Assembly (NCBI GenBank): GCA_023412805.1
Contig: JAEZRM010000061.1
Location: forward strand, 1-64,000
Length of the DNA: 64,000 nt
From: Pseudomonadota bacterium
GTDB taxonomy: Bacteria; Pseudomonadota; Alphaproteobacteria; Rhizobiales; Hyphomicrobiaceae
Direction: 5' to 3'
Under the pieces are notes generated by a model. The model was not told the DNA's origin. It ran no database searches and saw only the letters and a program-made list of their open reading frames with translations. The first letter of the stretch is position 1. Each line of letters begins with the position of its first letter. This document shows, one piece after another, positions 16,881 through 24,140 of this stretch. The position numbers were made by a program, and so were the translations under genes.

Positions 16881-16886
16881 TGATCG

Positions 16887-17318
16887 CTAACTTAGGGGGC
16901 TGACGGTTTGGCATCTACGCCGCCGCGTTGGCTCGCGGATATGTCGTTTGAGGCGTTGGGCCGCGCAGCGGATCGCGGCGAGTGGTGGGGCCGGGATAAT
17001 CGCGGCAATAAGGCTTCGCAGCAGCAGACGGCCGACAAGCGTTTCGAGCCACGGTGCCGTCCGGCGCAGACGCTTGAGCAGCGCGACGTTTGAAAAGGCC
17101 GCGAGACCGCTGGCTTCCGCCCAACCTACCGTCAGCCGCAAGCCCATCGATCCCAGGCAATATGCCAGCGTGAGGCGTAGGAGATCGACGGCGCACCTCA
17201 CCTCGCGCGCGCGGCGGAAAGCGCCGAGCGCGCGGGCTTCCTCCTCAAGCTGTTCTGCCCCGCCGAGCTGTTCGACAGTTGCAAGCCAATCGGCGTGGAT
17301 GAGTAATTCGCGTGTCAT
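16887..17318 (-). pseudogene. Truncated IS4-family transposase remnant
   Basis: A 143-codon frame. Residues 40-105 read like the N-terminus of IS4-family transposases: DLLRLTLAYCLGSMGLRLTV, WAEASGLAAFSNVALLKRLR and APWLETLVGRLLLRSL. The frame ends near where the first catalytic Asp would be expected (LRLVD in relatives), and no DDE domain follows. The last 25 residues are Arg-rich and lack family character, so the gene is broken. No terminal inverted repeats were found. Its broken end abuts the repeat mosaic at 16666-16880. Confidence 0.7.
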
Positions 17319-17425
17319 CCCACTCTCGAATCACAAACCGATTCCTCAGTGCAAACAAAATTAAGTTAGCGCGGATGGGGGGACGCCCCCGGCATGACCC
17401 TCGCTCGTGCTGAAAGCGCGATTGC

Positions 17426-18187
17426 CTATTCGCGTCCCTTCGACAGAAACGCGTTCGCGCCGGCGCCGAAGAGCTTCGGCAGGTGCGTATAGATATAGCG
17501 ACAGCCGCTGGCGATGACCTGATCGAGGTTGTCGGCGGTCGCGGGCATTCCCGGCGTCTTCCCGGCGGCAACGATGCGCGCGAGCGTCTTCTCTATGGCG
17601 TCCTTGACCGGCGGCGCTTTCGGGTTTCCCGGATGTCCCATGGACTGCGAGAGATCAGACGGCCCGATGAAGTACACATCGATGTCGTCGACGGCGAGGA
17701 GCGCATCGACGTTTTCGATGGCCTTGGCGTGCTCGAGTTGAATGCAGACGAGGCTCTGCGCGTTGGCGTCTCGCACAAAGTCTGGCATGGCCTTGGCGAG
17801 GCCGTAGCTGTCGGGACGCGTACCCGCAGCAAGCCCTCGATTGTCGCCGGATCCGAATTTCACGGCGCCGAGCGCGCGCCGTGCATCATCAGCGGTATTG
17901 ATGTGAGGCACCTGCACGCCAGCGGCGCCGCGATCCATGACGGAGGTGATTTCCGCGCTCGCATTGTTGCGCGGGCGCACGATGGGCGTGATGCCGCGCG
18001 CTTCGGCAGCCATGCACATCAGCTCGGCAGTCTCGAGCCCGATGGTCCCGTGCTCCATATCGATGAGCACCCAGTCGAACCCGGCGTGCGCGGCCATTTC
18101 GACCATCTGTGGCGACGGGATCATGATCGAGCAGCCGAGGGCGGGCTTCCCCGCCTGGAGACGCGCCTTCATCTCGTTCTTGCGCAT
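17426..18187 (-). CDS. HpcH/HpaI aldolase / citrate lyase family protein
   Basis: About 253 residues from ATG 18187, preceded by AGGAG; longer frames upstream run into gyrA. The class II pyruvate aldolase signature GFDWVLIDMEHG binds the divalent metal and substrate; RPRNN and GAAGVQVPHI follow. Relatives cleave 4-hydroxy-2-oxo acids such as 2,4-dihydroxyhept-2-enedioate. It lies 28 bp after gyrA on the same strand and may be co-transcribed, though the functions are unrelated. Confidence 0.9.
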   Translation of the reverse strand: MRKNEMKARLQAGKPALGCSIMIPSPQMVEMAAHAGFDWVLIDMEHGTIGLETAELMCMAAEARGITPIVRPRNNASAEITSVMDRGAAGVQVPHINTADDARRALGAVKFGSGDNRGLAAGTRPDSYGLAKAMPDFVRDANAQSLVCIQLEHAKAIENVDALLAVDDIDVYFIGPSDLSQSMGHPGNPKAPPVKDAIEKTLARIVAAGKTPGMPATADNLDQVIASGCRYIYTHLPKLFGAGANAFLSKGRE

Positions 18188-18215
18188 GGCGCGTGCTCCT
18201 GCAGCGGATGCCGGA

Positions 18216-20987
18216 TTATTCTGCGGTCGGCGCGCCATCCTCGCCGTTTTCGCCATTCTCGCTACCGTCATCGGGAATGCGCTCGACGGAGGCGACGGTC
18301 TCGTCCTCGTCCGTGCGGAAGATGCGCACACCCTGTGTGTTGCGGCCCGCTGTTCGCACATCATCTACGGGGCAGCGGATGAGCTGGCCACCGTCGGTGA
18401 CGAGCATGATCTGATCGCTGTGCTCGACGGGGAAGGACGCGACGAGTGGTCCATTGCGGTCGTTGACGACCATGGCGAGGATGCCTTTGCCGCCGCGTCC
18501 GCTCACGCGGTACTCGTACGACGACGTGCGCTTGCCGAAGCCGCGGCTGGAGACGGTGAGTACGAACTGCTCGCGCGCGCCGAGCTCGGCATAGCGCTCG
18601 GGCGTCAGCTCCTCGCTCGTCACTTCCTCGGCGTCGACATCGGGTGCCGACTCGACCTCGCCGCCATTCTCGACGCCTTCGCCGGTCGCGCGACGCATCG
18701 CACTCGCCTGCTTGAGATAAGCTGCGCGCTCGGCCGGTGTCGCCTCGACGTGCGTGAGGACGGCCATCGAGATCACGCGGTCCTCGTCATCGAGACGGAT
18801 GCCGCGCACGCCCGTGGAGTCGCGACCTTTGAAGAGGCGTACGTCATCAGCCGGGAAGCGGATGCACTGGCCGACTGCACTCGTCAGCAGCACGTCATCG
18901 CTCGGCGTGCAGAGCGCGACGTTGACGATCTGGTCGCCCTCGTCGAGCTTCATGGCGATCTTGCCATTGCGATTGATGTTCTCGAAGTCCGCGAGACTGT
19001 TGCGCCGCACATTGCCGGAGCGCGTCGCGAACATGAGCTCGCGATCGACCCAGGTTGTCGTGTCCTCTGGCAGCGGCAGGATGGTCGTGATGGCCTCGCC
19101 CTGCTCGAGCGGCAGGAGATTGATCAGCGCCTTGCCGATGCCCTGGGGCGTAGCAGCGGGGAGCCGCCAGACCTTCATGCGGTAGCACATGCCGCGCGAG
19201 GAGAAGAACAAGAGCGGCGTATGCGTTGAGGCAATGAAGAGTTGCGTGACGATATCCTCATCGCGTGTCGTCATGCCGGAGCGGCCTTTGCCGCCGCGAC
19301 GCTGCGCGCGATAGGTGGCGAGCGGCACGCGCTTGACGTAGCCTTTGAGTGAGACCGTGACGACGCAGTCCTCGCGCTGGATGAGATCCTCGTCGTCGAG
19401 GTCGCCTTCCATGGGGACGATTTCGGTGCGGCGCGGTACGGCGAACTCATCGCGGATCGCGGTCAGCTCACCCTTGATGATGTCGATGATGCGCGCACGC
19501 GAGGAGAGGATCGCGAGATACTCCTTGATCTCCTCGGCGATCTTGGCGAGGTCGTTGCCGATCTCGTCGCGGCCGAGCGCGGTCAGACGGGCAAGGCGCA
19601 ATTCGAGGATCGCGCTCGCCTGCTCGTCGGAGAGCTTGGTCGTGCCTTCGTGCGACACGCGATGGCGCGGGTCCGCGATGAGTTCGACGAGCGGCGCCAC
19701 GTCCTTCGCCGGCCAGTCGCGCTCCATGAGCTGCTCCTTGGCAACGGCAGGGCTCGGCGCACGGCGGATGAGATTGACGATGTCGTCGATATTGGCGACC
19801 GCGATGGCGAGGCCGACGAGGATATGGGCGCGGGCGCGCGCCTTGGTGAGCAGGAACTTCGTCCGGCGGCTTACGACTTCCTCGCGGAAGGCGTTGAAGG
19901 CCTGGATCATGTCCTTGAGGTTCAACTGCTCGGGACGGCCGCCGTTGAGCGCGATCATGTTGGCGCCGAAGGACGTCTGCAGATCGGAATAGCGCCAGAG
20001 CTGATTGAGCACGACGTCGGCCACGGCATCGCGCTTCAGCTCGATGACGATGCGCATGCCTTCGCGGCTCGACTCGTCCCAGATGTTCGAGATGCCCTCG
20101 ACGCGCTTGTCGCGGACCAGCTCGGCGATCTTCTCGATGAGGACGCGCTTGTTCACCTGATAGGGAATGGCGGTGACGATCAGGCCTTCACGGTCGCGGC
20201 GCAGCTCCTCGACCTCGACGCGCGCGCGCATGATGATCGAGCCGCGACCGCGATGGTAGGCGGCCATGGCGCCGGCCTGCCCGAGAATGAGCCCGCCGGT
20301 CGGGAAGTCCGGTCCCGGGATGATCTGCACCAACTCGTCGATGCTGATGTCGGGATTGTCGAGGTGCGCGATGGCGGCGTCGATGACCTCGCCAAGATTG
20401 TGCGGCGGGATGTTCGTGGCCATGCCGACCGCGATACCGCCGGCGCCATTGACGAGCAGATTCGGGAATTTCGCCGGCATGACCGACGGTTCCTTGCGGC
20501 TCCCGTCATAGTTCTCCTGGTACTCGACGGTGTCCTTGTCGAGATCGTCCAGGATGTACTGCGTGACCTTCTGCAGGCGGCACTCGGTGTAGCGCATGGC
20601 CGCCGGCGGATCGCCATCGACGGAGCCGAAATTGCCCTGGCCGTCGACGAGCGGCACGCTCATCGAGAAGTCCTGCGTCAGACGTACGAGCGCGTCGTAG
20701 ATCGCGCTGTCGCCGTGCGGGTGGAAGTTACCCATCACCTCGCCGACCACCTTGGCCGACTTGACGTACTTCTTGTTCCAGTCAAGCCCGAGTTCGTTCA
20801 TGCCGTAGAGAATGCGGCGGTGCACGGGCTTGAGGCCGTCGCGAACGTCCGGCAGCGCGCGCGATACGATTACGCTCATGGCGTAGTCGAGATAGCTGCG
20901 CCGCATCTCATCGGAGATCATCACCGGGCGGATGTCGCTCGGCTCGGAGCCACCGGCGTCACCGCCGGTCTTGTCGTCGTCTGCCAC
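18216..20987 (-). CDS. gyrA: DNA gyrase subunit A
   Basis: A 923-residue GyrA from a GTG start. The catalytic Tyr is Tyr133 in AAMRYTECRL. The quinolone-resistance region HGDSAIYDALVR keeps Ser94 and Asp98 (E. coli Ser83 and Asp87), the usual drug-sensitive state. The C-terminal beta-pinwheel domain has the GyrA box QRRGGKG at 562-568, needed for negative supercoiling, so this is gyrase and not ParC. A Glu-rich insert lies at about 770-790. A promoter-like pair is upstream at 21078-21105. Confidence 0.97.
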   Translation of the reverse strand: MADDDKTGGDAGGSEPSDIRPVMISDEMRRSYLDYAMSVIVSRALPDVRDGLKPVHRRILYGMNELGLDWNKKYVKSAKVVGEVMGNFHPHGDSAIYDALVRLTQDFSMSVPLVDGQGNFGSVDGDPPAAMRYTECRLQKVTQYILDDLDKDTVEYQENYDGSRKEPSVMPAKFPNLLVNGAGGIAVGMATNIPPHNLGEVIDAAIAHLDNPDISIDELVQIIPGPDFPTGGLILGQAGAMAAYHRGRGSIIMRARVEVEELRRDREGLIVTAIPYQVNKRVLIEKIAELVRDKRVEGISNIWDESSREGMRIVIELKRDAVADVVLNQLWRYSDLQTSFGANMIALNGGRPEQLNLKDMIQAFNAFREEVVSRRTKFLLTKARARAHILVGLAIAVANIDDIVNLIRRAPSPAVAKEQLMERDWPAKDVAPLVELIADPRHRVSHEGTTKLSDEQASAILELRLARLTALGRDEIGNDLAKIAEEIKEYLAILSSRARIIDIIKGELTAIRDEFAVPRRTEIVPMEGDLDDEDLIQREDCVVTVSLKGYVKRVPLATYRAQRRGGKGRSGMTTRDEDIVTQLFIASTHTPLLFFSSRGMCYRMKVWRLPAATPQGIGKALINLLPLEQGEAITTILPLPEDTTTWVDRELMFATRSGNVRRNSLADFENINRNGKIAMKLDEGDQIVNVALCTPSDDVLLTSAVGQCIRFPADDVRLFKGRDSTGVRGIRLDDEDRVISMAVLTHVEATPAERAAYLKQASAMRRATGEGVENGGEVESAPDVDAEEVTSEELTPERYAELGAREQFVLTVSSRGFGKRTSSYEYRVSGRGGKGILAMVVNDRNGPLVASFPVEHSDQIMLVTDGGQLIRCPVDDVRTAGRNTQGVRIFRTDEDETVASVERIPDDGSENGENGEDGAPTAE

Positions 20988-21077
20988 GTTCGGTCACCCG
21001 CTGCAGGTCAAGGGAGGGCGCATGAAACACGCTCCGATCAGCCGAATCGGATGCGTTCTGCGAAGGATTTGGCGAGA

Positions 21078-21105
21078 GGTATAGCACGCCCGGCCCTCGC
21101 CGCAA
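21078..21105 (-). promoter_or_regulatory. Possible sigma70-like promoter of gyrA
   Basis: On the minus strand TTGCGG (21105-21100) and TATACC (21083-21078) are 16 bp apart, about 90 bp before the gyrA start. A GGCGC-GAAA-GCGCC hairpin lies just upstream at 21107-21120. Confidence 0.4.
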
Positions 21106-21161
21106 TGGCGCGAAAGCGCCCACGTCAGGGCGCCTGAATGGCGGCTAATAATATAACTGAA

Positions 21162-22064
21162 TCAATGATCTATGGCCGCGCCTCTGCCGCGCCATTTGTG
21201 CAGAAGCATGGGGCCTGCCTGGACCAGCAAAACAGCCCCGAGAATAAGGCCCGCACCACCCCATCCGATGATCGAGAGGCGTTCACCAAGGACGAGGTAG
21301 GCAGCCAGCGCGGCGAACAGCGTTTCGCTCGAGACGATGATGGCGGCTTCGGTTGGCGGCGTGTATTTCATGGCGATCGCCAGCAGCGTGAAGGTGAGCG
21401 CGCTGGACAAAAGGCCGACGAAGGCAATCTCGCGCCAGGCCGCCACTAGCGCCGGGAGAGAGATAGGTTCGAACATTATTGCTCCGGCCCATCCGAGAAG
21501 AGCGACGGTGCCGAATTGAATTGCACTGAAGGCTACAGGGCGCGCGTGTTTCGTCGCTTGGGCGACTACCACCACGTGCGCCGCCCAGAACACGGCAGAG
21601 ATGGCGACGAGGAGATCGCCGCGGGCAAAGCCGCCCACCGTGCCGCCGCCGAGCAGCCACATGCCGATGAATGACATCGCGACGGCCGGCCAGACGATCC
21701 ACGCCGGCGGGCGGCGCATGAAGAGCCAGACCAGGAACGGCGTGAACACGACGTAGAGCGCGGTCAGAAATCCGGTGTTCGTGACGCTCGCCGTGATGAT
21801 GCCCGTCTGCTGCGCGATGGCTCCGAGGAAAAAGATGCCACCACCGAGTGCGGCAATCGAGACAAGCCCCGCCGGGAACTGATCGGGCGCGTGACGGCCC
21901 TCGCGCCATGCGAGTGGTGCCAATGCGAGCGTCGCGACCGTCGCACGCGCGGCGACGAACAGCAGGGGGCCGATGTGGTCCATGGCCGTCTTCTGGAAAA
22001 CGAACGCGACGCCCCAGACGATGGCGGCGAGAATGAGCAGAAGATCGGCATGAATGCGGCGCAT
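21162..22064 (-). CDS. DMT-family (EamA) transporter
   Basis: About 300 residues from ATG 22064. Two EamA repeats give roughly ten membrane helices; the first is LLLILAAIVWGVAFVFQKTA and the second repeat begins near LVAISAVFWAAHVVVVAQ. The family exports small metabolites, often amino acids or drugs, from the inner membrane. It is divergent from the CoA transferase at 22252. The substrate is not evident. Confidence 0.88.
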   Translation of the reverse strand: MRRIHADLLLILAAIVWGVAFVFQKTAMDHIGPLLFVAARATVATLALAPLAWREGRHAPDQFPAGLVSIAALGGGIFFLGAIAQQTGIITASVTNTGFLTALYVVFTPFLVWLFMRRPPAWIVWPAVAMSFIGMWLLGGGTVGGFARGDLLVAISAVFWAAHVVVVAQATKHARPVAFSAIQFGTVALLGWAGAIMFEPISLPALVAAWREIAFVGLLSSALTFTLLAIAMKYTPPTEAAIIVSSETLFAALAAYLVLGERLSIIGWGGAGLILGAVLLVQAGPMLLHKWRGRGAAIDH

Positions 22065-22251
22065 GGGCAACCTGAGAAAATCCGGCGTGAACGAGGTCGC
22101 AGTGCGGCCGCGATGCAAGTGGGAGGCTTATATCGGGAACTGCGCGGAAGTCACGCCGGGGCCTATGCTGCAGTGCGCTGCGGGCTGCTCCTTGCAAAGC
22201 AGGCAAGCCGCCCTAGAGTGCACGCTTCGTATGATGTTCTTGCGGGTGTTC

Positions 22252-23430
22252 ATGATGTCTCGTAACGGCCCTCTCTCCGCCATCACCGTGCTCGACATGA
22301 GCCAGGGCATTGCAGGCCCATCCTGCGGTGGCTATTTCGCCGAGCACGGTGCGCGCGTGATCAAGCTCGAGCCGCCTGAAGGCGACTGGATGCGCTATCT
22401 CGGCACGCGCATCGACGGCATGTCCTCTCAGGCGATTGCGTACAACCGTGGCAAGGAGAGCGTTGCGATCGACATTCGCAAGCCCGAAGGCCGCGATGTC
22501 GCGCTGAAGCTCGCCGAGCGCGCCGATGTTGCGATCGAGAGCGCGCGCCCCGGAGTCTTCGAGCGTCTTGGCCTCGGCTTCGAAGCGCTCAAGGCACGCA
22601 ATCCCGACATCACCTACGTTTCTGTCTCGGGTTGGGGCCAGAGCGGGCCCAACCGTGAGCGCCCGATGGTCGACACGATCGGGCAGGCTATTTCGGGCTT
22701 CATGGCGGCGACGCGTTCGCGCGAAGGTGCGCCCGTGAAAGTGGATGTGCCGTTCATCGATGCCTTCACCGGCCTCTATGCCTTCCAGGCGGCGAGCATG
22801 GCGCTTTGGGGCAAGGTCAAAGGTAGCGGCGCGCGGCACATCGACATCTCGCTGATGCAGTCGGCGGCGCACGTGCAATCGCCGAATATTCTCGAGTACG
22901 GGTTTGTCGGGCGACCGCCCGGGCTGCTCAATCCGCCGGCCGGTAACTACCGCACGCGCGATGGCTTCATGGCGATCACGCTCGTCAATCAGGCGCAGTT
23001 CGAAGGCATCTGCCGTGCAGCGGGCCGCGCCGACATCATTGCCGATCCGCGCTTCACGACTGTGGCAGGGCGCAAGGAGAATGTCGCCGCCTTGCGTGCC
23101 GTTCTCGATGAGGCTCTCGTCGCGCGCACGACTGCCGAATGGGTGCCGATCTTCGAGAAAGAGGGTGCGCTCGCGAGCGGCATCAACACCTATGGCGACT
23201 GGCTTGCCGATCCGCACGTGCAGGCGATCGAAGCTGCGCCCGGCTATCAATTATCGGACGGAAAGGCCGTACCGCTCCCGCATCTGCCAGGCCAGGTGCC
23301 GAACGATGCGCGCGTTCCTGCCGTCGGTGAGCACACGCGCGCGCTGCTTGCTGAAGCCGGCTTGGGCGCCGCAGCCATTGATGCCCTGCTGGCGTCTAAA
23401 CTCGCGCGCCAGTCCGGCGAGGAGCGCTGA
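22252..23430 (+). CDS. CaiB/BaiF family CoA transferase (second)
   Basis: About 392 residues; start codons at 22234, 22252 and 22255 are all possible. The class III CoA transferase N-terminus is ITVLDMSQGIAGPSCGGYF. The expected catalytic Asp is in PFIDAFTGLYAFQ. It differs clearly from the transferase at 12803. It is followed three bases later by a MaoC hydratase, a pairing that suggests CoA activation and then hydration of an unsaturated acid. The upstream long frame into 22054 is ignored because it overlaps the divergent gene. Confidence 0.88.
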   Translation: MMSRNGPLSAITVLDMSQGIAGPSCGGYFAEHGARVIKLEPPEGDWMRYLGTRIDGMSSQAIAYNRGKESVAIDIRKPEGRDVALKLAERADVAIESARPGVFERLGLGFEALKARNPDITYVSVSGWGQSGPNRERPMVDTIGQAISGFMAATRSREGAPVKVDVPFIDAFTGLYAFQAASMALWGKVKGSGARHIDISLMQSAAHVQSPNILEYGFVGRPPGLLNPPAGNYRTRDGFMAITLVNQAQFEGICRAAGRADIIADPRFTTVAGRKENVAALRAVLDEALVARTTAEWVPIFEKEGALASGINTYGDWLADPHVQAIEAAPGYQLSDGKAVPLPHLPGQVPNDARVPAVGEHTRALLAEAGLGAAAIDALLASKLARQSGEER

Positions 23431-23433
23431 GCC

Positions 23434-23919
23434 ATGACGCCGCAGGAGCATCACGACCTCGCCTCGAAGAACTTCGGCCCGCAGCGCTATTTCGAGGACT
23501 TCGAGATCGGCGAGACGTTCTACATTCCGTCACGCACCATGACGGAGGCGCTATTCGCTGCCTTCCAGCTTGCGTCCGCTGACAATCATCCGATCCACTA
23601 CGATCGCGAGTTCTGCAAATCACATGGCCACCGCGATCTCTTCGCGCACGGCTTTCAGATGCTCATCCAGACGGCTGCCGGAGCGGGCGTGTTTCCTTTC
23701 CTCGTGCAGGAGAGTCTGCGCGCCTTCATCGAGCAGTCCTCGCGCTTTCTCGCGCCCGTCTATGTCGGTGACACGCTCTATCCGCTGCTGACCGTTGCCG
23801 ATCTCAAGCCGCAGCGCACGACAGGCGTTCTGACACTCGCCTCCACTATCCACAACCAGGATGGCGTGCTCGTCATGGATGGCGTGCAGCGGTACCTCGT
23901 TCGCAAGCGTGCAACTTAG
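23434..23919 (+). CDS. MaoC-like dehydratase (hot-dog fold)
   Basis: A 161-residue MaoC-domain protein. The hydratase-2 motif is seen as SADNHPIHYDREFCKSHG, with the Asp and His of the catalytic pair, followed by FAHGFQMLI. It would hydrate an enoyl-CoA to the (R)-3-hydroxyacyl-CoA. It has a GGAG ribosome-binding site and is coupled to the upstream CoA transferase. A perfect stem TCGCGCC-TGC-GGCGCGA (23925-23941) follows the stop. Confidence 0.88.
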   Translation: MTPQEHHDLASKNFGPQRYFEDFEIGETFYIPSRTMTEALFAAFQLASADNHPIHYDREFCKSHGHRDLFAHGFQMLIQTAAGAGVFPFLVQESLRAFIEQSSRFLAPVYVGDTLYPLLTVADLKPQRTTGVLTLASTIHNQDGVLVMDGVQRYLVRKRAT

Positions 23920-23943
23920 TCGGATCGCGCCTGCGGCGCGACG

Positions 23944-23999
23944 GGGACTAGGTCCCCGAACCCCCAACCGGGGAGACCCCGGCCCCCCTCCTTTTTATG
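23944..23999 (-). repeat. Dispersed repeat family C, inverted copy
   Basis: Read leftward: AGTCATAAAAAGGAGGGGGG, then CCGGGGTCTCCCCGG, TTGGGGG and GGGGACCTAGTCCCC. It is an inverted partner of the copy at 24058-24120, about 60 bp away, so the pair forms a large inverted repeat. Confidence 0.7.
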
Positions 24000-24057
24000 A
24001 CTTGGAATTCATCCCGAGCGCTCACTTTCCCGTCTCTGTTGCGCTCGCAGCTTGCTT

Positions 24058-24120
24058 CCAGTCCATAAAAGACGGGGGTTCGGGGGTGTCCCCCGATTGG
24101 GGCGTGGGGCGAAAGCCCCA
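24058..24120 (+). repeat. Dispersed repeat family C, direct copy
   Basis: CCAGTCCATAAAAGACGGGG, then GTTCGGGGGTGTCCCCC, GATTGGGG and a GGGGCGAAAGCCCC hairpin. It lies between the convergent MaoC and synthetase genes. Confidence 0.7.
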
Positions 24121-24140
24121 CTCGCGAAGCGAGCCGCGAA

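Larger units (their letters stand above)
16555..16886. other. Intergenic region of mosaic repeats, 332 bp
   Basis: No gene supported. It is built largely of repeat copies: family A (16666-16738), an A fragment (16749-16763), family B (16775-16813) and family C (16841-16880), end to end in one orientation. It separates the amidase from the IS4 remnant. Confidence 0.75.
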
